From Hyphomonadaceae bacterium (lineage in GTDB: Bacteria > Pseudomonadota > Alphaproteobacteria > Caulobacterales > Aquidulcibacteraceae), in the NCBI GenBank assembly GCA_022841905.1, contig JALHQO010000009.1:62001-126000 (forward strand): 64,000 nucleotides of DNA. Direction: 5' to 3'. A program made the translations under genes and the position numbers. The notes under the pieces are model-generated. The model was not told the DNA's origin. It did not search any database and worked only from the letters and a program-made list of their open reading frames with translations. Within the stretch, counting starts at the first letter, position 1. Each line of letters begins with the position of its first letter. Of this stretch, positions 27,225 to 37,313 are shown in pieces.

Positions 27225-30200
27225 ATGCCGACCGAACAACTGACCATCCTGTTCACCGATCTTGTCGGCTCCACGGAATTGTCGCAGGCGCACGCGCCCG
27301 ACAAGGCCGATGAAATTCGCCGGCAGCACACCGCCCTTTTGCGCCAAGCCATCACTGAGCACGGCGGCACGGAGGTCAAGAATCTCGGTGACGGCGTGAT
27401 GGTTGCGTTTGGATCTGCTTCTGCTGCGCTGACATGCGCTGTCGCCATGCAGCAACGCGTCGATCTCGACAATCGCCGCGAACAGCGTCTGAACGGCCTG
27501 CGGGTTGGCATCAGCGCCGGTGAAGTCGTGCGCGAGCAGGACGACTATTTTGGCGACGCTGTGGTGGAAGCGGCGCGCCTTTGCGGACACTGCGAAGGCG
27601 GCCAGGTGTTGCTGGCCGAAGTGGTTCGTCTGCTTGCCGGACGCCGGAACGCACACGAATGCCGCTCGATGGGTTCGGTTACGCTAAAAGGTCTAAACAC
27701 ACCCGTTGATGTCATCGAAGTGGTCTGGCCGCGCCTTGAGCATGTCGGCGCAGCCTCACGCATCCCGCTTCCCGCCAGGATCGAACGACCGGCCGCAAAC
27801 TTTGTCGGCCGTTCTGAAGAACTCAGGTCGCTCGACGCTGCGTTCTCAAGAGTGTCCGCGGCTGGCGCACGAGAGATTGTCCTGGTTGGGGGCGAGGCGG
27901 GGCTAGGCAAAACGACGATGGCCGCTTACGCAGCCCGCGCCGCGTTCGACAAAGGCGCGAACGTCCTGTTCGGCCATTGCGAAGAAGACCTTGTAACACC
28001 CTACCAGCTCTTCGCCGAAACGTTGCGCCACTACGTCACGCATGCGCCAGAGGAAGACTTGCGCGCGCATGTGGCCGAACACGGCTCAGAACTCGCGCGT
28101 CTCGTCCCGGCACTGGCGGGCCGCATCCCAGACCTGCCGCCGACCAAGGCCACCGACGCCGATTCCGAGCGCTCACTGCTGTTCGCGGCTGTCGTCGGCA
28201 TGCTGGCCTCGGCGTCCGCCGAACGCCCGCTCGTGCTGGTGCTCGATGACGTGCAATGGGCCGACAAAGGCAGTCTGCTTTTGCTGCGCCACCTCAGCAT
28301 CGTGGACCGACCGATGCGCCTCCTCGTGGTGGCGACCTATCGCGACAACGAACTCAGCGCCCTTCTCGACACGCTCGCTGCTCTCCATCGCCAGACTGGC
28401 GTCACGCGCATCGATCTCAAGGGCCTCGACGACAGTGAGGTTCTGCAATGCGTGGCCTCTATCGTGGGGCGCGCCAAAGCTGAGGTTGCGCGCGGGCTCG
28501 CACGCGCCGTGCACAACGAAACCGACGGCAATCCGTTCTTCGTGACGGAGTTGTTGCGCCACCTGACCGAGACCGGCGCTGTTTCCCAGGATGGCCAGTG
28601 GACGTCCGGTGGCGGCATCGACAAGCTAAGCCTTCCCGACAGCCTCCGCGAAGTTATCGGCGCGCGCGTCGCCCGGCTTGGCAGCGATTGCGGCCGCGTG
28701 CTCGGCTTCGCTGCTGTCATAGGGCGGGATTTCGACTTCGACCTCCTCGCCCGTGCGACCGAAATGAAGGAGGACGCGCTTTTAGATACGCTGGACGGCG
28801 CAATAGATGCGGCGCTCATCCAGGAACTGTCCGAGGGCGTCGGCCGCTATCACTTTGCGCACGGCCTCATTCAGCACGCGCTCTATCAGGAGCTCAGCGC
28901 CACGCGCCGCGCCAAGGCGCATCGCACCATAGCAATTGCGCTCGATGAACTCTGCGGCGCGCGACTTGGTCCGCGTATCGGTGAGTTGGCGCGTCACTGG
29001 TGCCACGCCCCGCTCCGCGAAGACGCGCCCAAGGCCGTCGCCTATGCCTACCAGGCCGGCAATGCGGCGCTGAGCGCCCTCGCTCCCGCCGACGCGATCG
29101 ACTACTTCGCCACCGCCAAGAAGTTGATCGCCGAGTACGACGTCTCCGATGATGCGATGGAGCTTGACCTCGCCATTGGCCTCGGCGCGGCGCAGCGCCA
29201 GACCGGCGATCCGGCGTCCCGCGAGACCTTGCTCGCCGCCGGCGCCCGCGCCGCTGCGCTCAACGACACCGGACGGTTGGTCCGCGCTGCACTCGCCAAT
29301 GACCGCGGTTGGCACAGCACCACGGGCGCCGTAGACGCAGAGAAGATCGCGTTGCTGGAACTGGCGCTAGAGCGCTTGCCCGCCGGCGTGCCTGATCGTG
29401 CGCTCGTGCTGGGCACACTCTGCGCAGAACTTGCCTTCGGCAGCACGCTAGAACGCCGACGCGCCCTTGCGGACGAAGCTCTAGCCATAGCCGAAGCCAC
29501 CGGAGACGATGCGATCATGGTTCGCACGTTGAACCACATGGCCTTCTCGCTGACGCTGCCATCGTTGCTCGAGTCTTCGCTGAAGTGGACAGCCGAAGCG
29601 CTCACGCGGGCCGAACGTTTGGGCGATCCAATGCAGCTCTATTTCGCCGCCATGTACCGTGCGACCGCGGCCGTACGCGCGATCGACATCGCTGAGGCGG
29701 ATCGCTGCTACGCCATTGCAGGCGATCTCGTGCGTCGACTCGATCTTCCGCCGCTGCGCTGGGAGTTTGGCTTCCACATGTCAAAACGCGCGCAGCTGGC
29801 CGGAGACTTGGCCGAAGCCGAACGGCTCGCCGGTGAGGCGGCTTCAATTGGCGCCGACTGCGGCCAGCCTGATGCACAGACCTTCTTCGGCGTGCAGCTT
29901 GCCGCCATAAGTTGGATGCGCGGCGCCATGGGCGACTTGGCGCCTTTGCTTGAGATGATGATGCACGCCAATCCGGGCCTGCCCACCATCCGCGCCTCGC
30001 TCGCGATGGCCTTGGCGCAAGCCGAGCGGCTCGACGATGCGTCGCGCATTCTCGGCGAGTTTGCCGCCACCGGCTATGCGCTTCCCGAGGACGCAGCGTG
30101 GCTGAACGGCATGACCGAGTACGCCGATGCTGCTGTCAATTGCAACGACCGGGTCGCCGCCCAGGCGCTCTATGATCTCTTATCGCCATGGGAAACGCAT

Positions 30201-30515
30201 TTCTCCGCCGCTGGCGGACTAACCGCGGAAGGTCCAGTGTCTATGCACCTTGGCGGACTTGCAACGGTGCTCGAGCGTTACGATGACGCTGAACGCCACC
30301 TCACCCACGCCGCCGACCTTTGCACGCGGCACAAAATCAAATTCTTCGGCGCTCTAACGGACTTGCGCCTCGCTCAACTCATGCTTCGGCGCGGCGAGGA
30401 CAGCCACATTGAAGCCGCGCGGCACTTGTTGGCGCGTGCCAAGGCAACGGCGGCGACGCATGGCTACGGCGCCGTTGAACGCCAAGCTACCGCGACTCTG
30501 GCGCAATTGACCTGA
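27225..30515 (+). CDS. Class III adenylate/guanylate cyclase-AAA ATPase-TPR multidomain regulator
   Basis: ILFTDLVGSTELSQ, VKNLGDGVMVAFGSASAA, AARLCGHCEGGQVLLAEVVR; P-loop VLVGGEAGLGKTTMAAYAAR; long helical C-terminal repeats. Confidence 0.92.
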   Translation: MPTEQLTILFTDLVGSTELSQAHAPDKADEIRRQHTALLRQAITEHGGTEVKNLGDGVMVAFGSASAALTCAVAMQQRVDLDNRREQRLNGLRVGISAGEVVREQDDYFGDAVVEAARLCGHCEGGQVLLAEVVRLLAGRRNAHECRSMGSVTLKGLNTPVDVIEVVWPRLEHVGAASRIPLPARIERPAANFVGRSEELRSLDAAFSRVSAAGAREIVLVGGEAGLGKTTMAAYAARAAFDKGANVLFGHCEEDLVTPYQLFAETLRHYVTHAPEEDLRAHVAEHGSELARLVPALAGRIPDLPPTKATDADSERSLLFAAVVGMLASASAERPLVLVLDDVQWADKGSLLLLRHLSIVDRPMRLLVVATYRDNELSALLDTLAALHRQTGVTRIDLKGLDDSEVLQCVASIVGRAKAEVARGLARAVHNETDGNPFFVTELLRHLTETGAVSQDGQWTSGGGIDKLSLPDSLREVIGARVARLGSDCGRVLGFAAVIGRDFDFDLLARATEMKEDALLDTLDGAIDAALIQELSEGVGRYHFAHGLIQHALYQELSATRRAKAHRTIAIALDELCGARLGPRIGELARHWCHAPLREDAPKAVAYAYQAGNAALSALAPADAIDYFATAKKLIAEYDVSDDAMELDLAIGLGAAQRQTGDPASRETLLAAGARAAALNDTGRLVRAALANDRGWHSTTGAVDAEKIALLELALERLPAGVPDRALVLGTLCAELAFGSTLERRRALADEALAIAEATGDDAIMVRTLNHMAFSLTLPSLLESSLKWTAEALTRAERLGDPMQLYFAAMYRATAAVRAIDIAEADRCYAIAGDLVRRLDLPPLRWEFGFHMSKRAQLAGDLAEAERLAGEAASIGADCGQPDAQTFFGVQLAAISWMRGAMGDLAPLLEMMMHANPGLPTIRASLAMALAQAERLDDASRILGEFAATGYALPEDAAWLNGMTEYADAAVNCNDRVAAQALYDLLSPWETHFSAAGGLTAEGPVSMHLGGLATVLERYDDAERHLTHAADLCTRHKIKFFGALTDLRLAQLMLRRGEDSHIEAARHLLARAKATAATHGYGAVERQATATLAQLT

Positions 30516-30594
30516 CCTGAGGCGCGGGTGGCGCCGCGCCGGGCATAACGGAGTCGCGCCGGACGCGGCGTAGATCTCTAATCTGGAGCAGCGC

Positions 30595-31228
30595 TTAGAC
30601 GTCAATGCTCTCGGCTATCGCCAGAGCGTCCTCGACTTAGACGCCCAGATACCGAACCGTGCTGTCGAGCTTTGTATGCCCAAGCAGTAGCTGCACTGCG
30701 CGAATGTTGCCGGTCTTTCGATAGATGAGCGCTGCTTTAAGTGCGACGTAACGAATGCGTTCCATATGCCGATGGCGCTAGGCCAATCGCGGCGATCCAC
30801 TCATCAACCAGGCGGCCGTACTGACGCGTCGTCATCGGCTTGGTCTTGTCCACCCTACTCGGGAATAACCAATCCGATCCCTGCAGTGCCTTACCTCTTA
30901 CCCAAGCTGCGACGGCGGCGCGCGCTTGCTCGGTGATCTCGAATTGTACGGGCGCACCAGTCTTGCGCTGCGAAACTAGGGCGCGCGTTCGCACCTGATC
31001 GCCTTGCATGACGTCTTCGACGGGCAAGTGAACCAAATCACAGCCACGCAATTTGCTGTCGATGGCGACATTGAATAGCGCCAGGTCGCGAACCCGATCG
31101 GATATCTGCAACCGCACTCGGATAGCCCAGACTTCTCGCGGTTTAAGCGGCGGCTTTTGGCCGGTTGCTCTCCCCTTGTTCCAAGGCACGAACGGTTTCT
31201 GCGTTAGGTCGTTTAGATGCGTCTCCAT
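30595..31228 (-). pseudogene. Tyrosine recombinase/phage integrase pseudogene
   Basis: Intact frame to SAYGTHSLRRT, then a 1-nt frameshift (~30737-30743) to KAALIYRKTGNIRAVQLLLGHTKLDSTVRYLGV, an in-frame TAA (30637-30639), then VEDALAIAESIDV. Confidence 0.85.
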
Positions 31229-31640
31229 GACATTTCTCCTTCATTGGAGAACTGGAATGGCGGCGCTTGTCACGCAGCCATTTCAAGCGAAGACACCCGC
31301 ATCCAACGCCCGTCGCAACCAGGCGAGTCCAACGTCCGCTTCCGGAGCACCAACCGACCGCCAGGACGTCTCAATTTGCCCCGGGACGGACGTTCGCGCC
31401 CATGGTCAGCGCCACGCCCTTGTCGGATTTACCGAGCCCTCGTTTCCTCAACGCTCAGCGCCAGTCAAAGCGTAAGTTCGACTGGACTTCGAGCCTGAAG
31501 AGAGCGTGTGTGTTGCTGCAACCAGAGCAAGGGAACGCCAGCGGAACGTCGCTACGCTTCACGCCGAACTAGCCCTATCCGCCCCGATTTTTCGGGGCTT
31601 GCCCTCGTGCCGGCGCTTTGCCGGCATCAGGAGCAAAGCA

Positions 31641-31928
31641 ATGGCCGCGAAAGCAGCACCCAAGAAAGCCCGCACATCCGCACGCCCGGCGAAAGCCCGC
31701 AAGCCAGCATCTTCTTCGCCGAATAGCGCCTCCAAGATCGATGCAATGATCGCGGCGTTACGCGCGCCCAAGGGCGCGTCGATCCCAGCGCTGATGAAGT
31801 TGACCGGCTGGCAGCAACACTCGGTGCGTGGTGCGATCGCCGGCGCCATCAAGAAGAAGCGCGGGCTCAACGTTACTTCTTCCAAATTTGATGACGAACG
31901 CATCTACCGCATCGGAGCTGGGAAATGA
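31641..31928 (+). CDS. DUF3489 domain-containing protein
   Basis: SKIDAMIAALRAPKGASIPALMKLTGWQQHSVRGAIAGAIKKKRGLNVTSSKFDDERIYRI. Confidence 0.85.
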   Translation: MAAKAAPKKARTSARPAKARKPASSSPNSASKIDAMIAALRAPKGASIPALMKLTGWQQHSVRGAIAGAIKKKRGLNVTSSKFDDERIYRIGAGK

Positions 31929-32139
31929 TCGCGCGCAAGGTCGCCAAGCGCGCACTTGGCGCCGTCTGGCAAGCGATGCTGGAGCTAGCTGAGGGCGGCG
32001 CCGACCACGTTGCGTACCCCGCGCTCCACACCCGACACATAGGTGCGGTGAAGCCCCGCCTCCTCCGCCAAGTTTTCTTGCTACCAGCCGCGCGCGATCC
32101 GCATTCGGGCGAGGTTTCGCGCAAGGCGGCGACGATGTC

Positions 32140-32371
32140 CATGGCGCGCTCAAGCGTCCGCGCAAGATTGATGGCGACACGATCGAAAACTTGGCCACGG
32201 GCGAGCGCATCCGCCTTGAGAACATCGACACGGCCGAGTGAGCGGGCACACCGCAGCGCTGAGCGGGAACATGGCGAGCGGGCAAGCCGCGAAGCAAGGC
32301 GCTTAGTCGGAGCCACGGACGTTTTCGAAGTTCGCCGGAGCGCGCCCTTATCCGACGCGCGCTTCAACTAG
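32140..32371 (+). pseudogene. Thermonuclease (SNase-like) remnant
   Basis: IDGDTIENLATGERIRLENIDTAE then TGA (32239-32241); continuation HRSAEREHGERASREARRLVGATDVFEVRR in a different frame. Confidence 0.65.
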
Positions 32372-32580
32372 ATTAAACAAGGCGCCTGAATCGTTAATCG
32401 TCCAGATCACATCATGATTGCAACGACGTTGCTGAGTCTGACGCTCAGCGCCTCCGCACTCAATACCGGAGAAAAGGATCTAAAGCACAGCCAACTTGAC
32501 TGCGACCAGAGCCTCGCTCAGCGCCATGAAAAGTCGAAAAATAGGACATACGAGCAAATGCGATCGATTTCGTCGAGATC

Positions 32581-33381
32581 CTATCCTATTTTCGCAGCCA
32601 TCAGTATGCGGCGCTCCATCGTGTACCGGTCGGTGACGGCCTTCACACTGCAAACTACCCCATTCTCAACATCCGCAAACCCCGTTGCGTAAAGCGCAGC
32701 GTCGCCGCCTTCATGTCCACTTAGCTCCTGCAGGCCACCCGCATACTGGCCGGCCACAGCAACCTGAAACGCCACACGCTTGCCCGCCGACATGATGTCA
32801 ATGATCTCCGTTTGGGCATTCAAAAGAAGCACGCGCGAAATGGAAGGTGCCACGCGCTCGTCATCGAGACTACCGAGCTTGCTCTTGAGCAGACCTCCAT
32901 CCTTAAGCCATGAGGACACCAAGGCCTCGCTCGCCGGATCGGCCTTCTCGACCGGCGCGGTCCACGGCGCATAGGCGGGCTGGTCCACGGGGTCTGGCAG
33001 CTTCGTCAGCAATTGACGGCGGCGTCCGTAATAGTCCTGCTCAATGCGACATTCGGTGAGGCGGTCGCCGTTCCAGCGATAGAGGCTAACACCGTGCCAG
33101 GCCGTGTTCGCGCCGTACTGAATTGAATGGCCGTACTCGCTGAAGTACATTGCGCATCGGTCGCCATTTGAAAAAAAGTCGTGAACGGCGAATCCGAGCC
33201 CAGGATAGGCTTTGAATTGGCGATCGGCGGCTGGCTTGTATGCCTCTTCCCGTCCGGTGAAGGCGTGCTCACCCATGTAGAAGGTGTAGTCGTCCGTCAT
33301 GATCTGGTCGGCCACAGAGAAGTCGTGCGTCGCAGTATAGGCGAAGCAATACCGTTGCAGCAATTTGCTCAGGGGATCCAA
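32581..33381 (-). CDS. SnoaL/NTF2-like fold protein
   Basis: LLQRYCFAYTATHDFSVADQIMTDDYTFYMGEHAFTGREEAYKPAADRQFKAYPGLGFAVHDFFSNGDRCAMYFSEYG. Confidence 0.7.
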   Translation of the reverse strand: MDPLSKLLQRYCFAYTATHDFSVADQIMTDDYTFYMGEHAFTGREEAYKPAADRQFKAYPGLGFAVHDFFSNGDRCAMYFSEYGHSIQYGANTAWHGVSLYRWNGDRLTECRIEQDYYGRRRQLLTKLPDPVDQPAYAPWTAPVEKADPASEALVSSWLKDGGLLKSKLGSLDDERVAPSISRVLLLNAQTEIIDIMSAGKRVAFQVAVAGQYAGGLQELSGHEGGDAALYATGFADVENGVVCSVKAVTDRYTMERRILMAAKIG

Positions 33382-33502
33382 GTTACGGCTACCTTCCGCT
33401 CATTTATGCGACAGTCCGAACGTACGATCGAGTGTTTGTTCTGAAAACGCTCACGATAGCTTGCGCCCGAAATAAATGTCCGAATTCGGGCCTGGCTGAG
33501 GC

Positions 33503-34591
33503 TCAGCGCGCCCATCTGGCTTTCACGGTGGCTGGCTCGGTAACGTTGGGGTTCGCACTTTTGGCGGCTCCTGGCGTGCGCGAAAAGCGCGGGGCCGGCG
33601 CGGGTTGGGTGACGCCATCGAGGTCGATGAAGGCCTCACGGGCGCGGTTGTGAGGATGATTGGGCGCATCGGTCATGGATAGGACCGGCGCGAAGCAAGC
33701 GTCTGTGCCTTCCATCAGACTCGTCCACGCGGCCTGCGGCTTCGAGGTGATGATCTCGGCAATACGCGCGCTCATAGCGGGCCACGCGGCCTGGTTCATC
33801 TGCTCAGCGAACAACGGATCGCCCTCCACATCGAGCGCTTTCAGCAGCAAACGATAAAATTGCGGTTCGAGCGCGCCGATGGCGACAAACTTGCCGTCAG
33901 CGCAGGTGTAGACGTCATAGAAAGGCGCGCCGCCATCGAGGAGATTTGCGTCACGCGCCTCGCCCCACACGCCAATGCCGCGCAAGCCGTAGAACAATGC
34001 CATGAGGGAAGCGACGCCGTCGGACATCGCGCAATCGATGACTTGGCCCTGCCCTGAGCGCTGCGTTTCCAAAAGGGCGGCGCAAATGCCTAACGCAAGG
34101 TAGAGCGAACCGCCGCCATAATCGCCGACCAGATTGAGAGGCGGCGAAGGCGCCGCGCCTTCTCGGCCCATGGCGTGCAGCGCGCCGGAAATAGCAATGT
34201 AGTTGATGTCGTGACCCGCAGCCGCTGCAAGCGGACCATGCTGGCCCCAGCCGGTCATGCGGCCGTAAACGAGACGGGGATTGCGGCTGAGCGCGACTTC
34301 CGGCCCAAGCCCGAGGCGCTCCATCACGCCGGGGCGGAAACCTTCAACCAGAACATCGGCCGACGCCGCAAGGTCGAGCGCGGCGGCGACGTGTTCTGCG
34401 TTCTTGAGATCGAGCGTGAGATGTTCGCGGCCCCGCCAAACGACTTCGCGTGAGGTTGGCTTTGGGCCGGCGCGATCGATGCGGACGACGTCAGCGCCCA
34501 TGTCCGCCAGAAGCATGCAGCAATGCGGGACAGGTCCAAGCCCGGCGAACTCCAACACGCGAAAACCCTTCAGCGGACCACCTGACATCAA
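33503..34591 (-). CDS. CaiB/BaiF family CoA transferase
   Basis: PLKGFRVLEFAGLGPVPHCCMLLADMGADVVRIDR, VLVEGFRPGVMERLGLGPE, MTGWGQHGPLAAAAGHDINYIAISGALHAMGR. Confidence 0.95.
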   Translation of the reverse strand: MMSGGPLKGFRVLEFAGLGPVPHCCMLLADMGADVVRIDRAGPKPTSREVVWRGREHLTLDLKNAEHVAAALDLAASADVLVEGFRPGVMERLGLGPEVALSRNPRLVYGRMTGWGQHGPLAAAAGHDINYIAISGALHAMGREGAAPSPPLNLVGDYGGGSLYLALGICAALLETQRSGQGQVIDCAMSDGVASLMALFYGLRGIGVWGEARDANLLDGGAPFYDVYTCADGKFVAIGALEPQFYRLLLKALDVEGDPLFAEQMNQAAWPAMSARIAEIITSKPQAAWTSLMEGTDACFAPVLSMTDAPNHPHNRAREAFIDLDGVTQPAPAPRFSRTPGAAKSANPNVTEPATVKARWAR

Positions 34592-34630
34592 TCACCTCAG
34601 CGGAAATTGGAAACGTTTAACGCGAAAACC

Positions 34631-35578
34631 TCAGCGGCCAACGGCCTGCCGGAAGGCAACGACGAAATTTGAAAGCTCAGCAAGGTTCTCGTCGTACGAC
34701 TTCGGTAGAATCGAGAAGTCGATAAAGTCAGTGACACCGCATGCAATGAGTTGCGGCAGCCGCTCCATGGTGGTCGGCACGTCCAGAGCGCCCGCGTCGG
34801 TGCGCGCAACGGGCAACGCGCCAACGACTTGGAATCCCTCAACGCTGCCACCCTCTTGGATCACAGCTTCCTTCATGCGCGGAATAGACTCCGCGAGATT
34901 TGCCGCATCCGGTCCCCACGGAATCCAGCGTGCGCCATAGCGCGCGATGCGCCGCGCGGTGGTGTTGCGGACGGTGCCGCTCGTCCAAATCGGAACGCCG
35001 CCGGGCTGAAGCGGCTTTGGCATTTGGTGGATCGCGTCGAACTCAAGCTCAGGAGACACGTACTTGGCGCGCATGTCGCGCCACAATGTTTGGCAAACGT
35101 CGAGTGTATGATCGAGCAAGCGGCCGCGCCCGTCGAACGGAAGGCCTGCGGCTTCATACTCGGCGCGCTGCCAACCGACGCCGACACCAAGTTCGAGACG
35201 GCCGCCGGAGAGAACGTCGAGGGTCGCCGCGGACTTGGCGAGCACGACCGGCCGGCGCAGCGCTGCGATGATAATTTGCGTACGCAGACGAATTCTACTC
35301 GTCATGCCCGCGACCACGGACAGCGTCGTCAACGGTTCGAGCCAGTGGCCGTCCGGCCCCGTCGGCTGCTTGCCGCCGGCGATGCCGCCGGTTTCGGGCT
35401 TCGCATACTCTTCCAGGTGCTCGCCAAACACGACGTGGTCGGAGACCACCAAACGATCGACGCCGGCAACGTCCGCCGCGCGCGCGAAGTCCAGCATTTT
35501 GGTCCAACTACCGGGATCTTCGGCGGCGAATGAGCGAAGGCCCAACGTGAGTTGAGGCAGTGCGGGTAATTCAGTCAT
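34631..35578 (-). CDS. LLM-class (luciferase-like, probably F420-dependent) oxidoreductase
   Basis: GLRSFAAEDPGSWTKMLDFARAADVAGVDRLVVSDHVVFGE..., AATLDVLSGGRLELGVGVGWQRAEYEAAGLPFDGRG. Confidence 0.92.
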   Translation of the reverse strand: MTELPALPQLTLGLRSFAAEDPGSWTKMLDFARAADVAGVDRLVVSDHVVFGEHLEEYAKPETGGIAGGKQPTGPDGHWLEPLTTLSVVAGMTSRIRLRTQIIIAALRRPVVLAKSAATLDVLSGGRLELGVGVGWQRAEYEAAGLPFDGRGRLLDHTLDVCQTLWRDMRAKYVSPELEFDAIHQMPKPLQPGGVPIWTSGTVRNTTARRIARYGARWIPWGPDAANLAESIPRMKEAVIQEGGSVEGFQVVGALPVARTDAGALDVPTTMERLPQLIACGVTDFIDFSILPKSYDENLAELSNFVVAFRQAVGR

Positions 35579-36534
35579 TGCTTTAATCCTTGGCGCTTCA
35601 CGCAGATTTTCGCGAAGGCTAAAACGCGGGCCGCGAGCTCCGTCTTTTCGGCGTCGTCGTGCATTAATGTTTGTTCAACCGCACAGGTGACGCCCGAAGC
35701 TTCAATCGCGTCGCGATCATTGGCTTCAGTGCGATCCAGCACGAAGCCGTCGATCAGATCGTTGTAGTGAGCTGCAACAGCGGCGCCCGATACGGGCAAC
35801 CCGAACTCGCGCATGATCTTGGCGGTCGGCCCCTTTACGGCCGCGGCCGCGATAATTGGCGTCACCGCGACAATGGGGACGCCTGCCCCACGCAGCGCAG
35901 CCCGGCAGCCATGGATGGCGAGAATGGGATCGACGCTCAGAAAAGGATTAGACGGGGCGATAATGATTGCTTCCAACGATGGATCGCGAAGCGCGGCATG
36001 GATGACAGGCGATAGCCGGGCGGTCGCTGCGCCTTCGTAGTCCAGCCGGAAAATGGCTGGCTCAGCGCGATGGCGGACGAAGTAGTGCTGGAAGGACAGC
36101 GCGCCTTTATCGGTATGCACGGTTGTACGGACGGCTTGGTCGGTCGCCGGCGTTATTATGGGCGCCACGCCGAAACGCTCGCGTATCACGCTCGCGCAAG
36201 CGTTGGCCGTCAGCCCTTCGGCGCGGAGCTGTGCGCGGAAGAGATGAAGCGCGATGTCTTTATCACCGAGATTGAACCAATCCTCGCCGCCGAGCGCGCG
36301 TAGCGCATCCATCGCGCGCCAAGATTCCCCCTCCCGGCCCCATCCTTGTTGCGCGTTGGCGACGCCGGCGAGTGTGTAGAGCGTTGTGTCGAAGTCCGGC
36401 CAGACTTCGAGACCGAGGTGAACAAAATCGTCTCCAGTGTTGACGGCAACGACGAGCGCGTTCGGTTCCAAAACGCAACTTAAGCCAAGTACGAGCTTCG
36501 CGCCGCCAATGCCGCCGCTGAGACAGAGGATCAT
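35575..36534 (-). CDS. cofD: 2-phospho-L-lactate transferase (CofD/FbiA)
   Basis: MILCLSGGIGGAKLVLGLS, VNTGDDFVHLGLEVWPDFDTTLYTLAG, NLGDKDIALHLFR, IIAPSNPFLSVDPIL. Confidence 0.95.
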   Translation of the reverse strand: MILCLSGGIGGAKLVLGLSCVLEPNALVVAVNTGDDFVHLGLEVWPDFDTTLYTLAGVANAQQGWGREGESWRAMDALRALGGEDWFNLGDKDIALHLFRAQLRAEGLTANACASVIRERFGVAPIITPATDQAVRTTVHTDKGALSFQHYFVRHRAEPAIFRLDYEGAATARLSPVIHAALRDPSLEAIIIAPSNPFLSVDPILAIHGCRAALRGAGVPIVAVTPIIAAAAVKGPTAKIMREFGLPVSGAAVAAHYNDLIDGFVLDRTEANDRDAIEASGVTCAVEQTLMHDDAEKTELAARVLAFAKICVKRQGLKQ

Positions 36535-37313
36535 CGAAACACATCCTGGTCGCGTGGACGCAACAGATTGCGGGCGGCGCCGTCCTCGCTTTCGTGGGCG
36601 AAGCCGCGGATCAGCACGACGGGCACGCTTTCGGCCGCTTGGCCCATGACGAGGTTCGCCGCCGCAGCCAGTTCATCGCCCACCGCCTGCAGCGAATGGC
36701 GCAATGGCGCGCCAAACAAATCCGGCGTGCCGCGCAGATCGCGCAGCGGCGCGAGGCCGGCGACACCAAGCGCCGCGCCGGTGGTGCCGAGACGCCAAGG
36801 CCGCCCCCAGGAATCACTCAGGATCACAGCGATGCCGACGGCGTGGCGGGCCTGCAGCGTGTCACGTAAGGTCCGCGCGGCGGCGTCTGGATCAGGTGGC
36901 AGGATAATGACGAGGTCGCGGCCCCCGGCTGTATCGACGTTCGACCGATCGACCCCGGCATTGGCCATGATCGCGCCGCAAAGATGCTCAGCGATCAGCA
37001 AGTTCGGACGCACGACAACGATGTCGCGACTCTGCCGCAGCACGACTTCAATGTGGCGCGGATCGCCGCCATGGATTTCGGCGATCTCGAAAGCGCGCGC
37101 GCTAGGCTTTACATCCGCCAGATCGATGACGAGGCCTGCCGCCTTGGACACGATCTTCTGTGTCACGACGAGCACGTCGCCGTTCTGGAGTTCGCAGCCA
37201 GCAACTTTCATTGCGTCGGCGATCAGTGCACACACGTCATCGCCCGCTTTGATCAGCGGCATGCCTTCGACGGGAATGAGCGCGATCAATCGCGGCTCCA
37301 CGCGGGCATGCAC
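36531..37313 (-). CDS. cofE: Coenzyme F420-0:L-glutamate ligase (CofE), single-domain
   Basis: GDVLVVTQKIVSKAAGLVIDLADVKPSARAFEIA, VVVRPNLLIAEHLCGAIMANAGVDRSN, DSWGRPWRLGTTGAALGVAGL. Confidence 0.94.
   Translation of the reverse strand: MHARVEPRLIALIPVEGMPLIKAGDDVCALIADAMKVAGCELQNGDVLVVTQKIVSKAAGLVIDLADVKPSARAFEIAEIHGGDPRHIEVVLRQSRDIVVVRPNLLIAEHLCGAIMANAGVDRSNVDTAGGRDLVIILPPDPDAAARTLRDTLQARHAVGIAVILSDSWGRPWRLGTTGAALGVAGLAPLRDLRGTPDLFGAPLRHSLQAVGDELAAAANLVMGQAAESVPVVLIRGFAHESEDGAARNLLRPRDQDVFR

Noticed and set aside
32414-32692. 92-aa plus-strand ORF
   Set aside because: Overlaps the 3' end of the SnoaL-like gene on the other strand and has no protein-like conservation signal.
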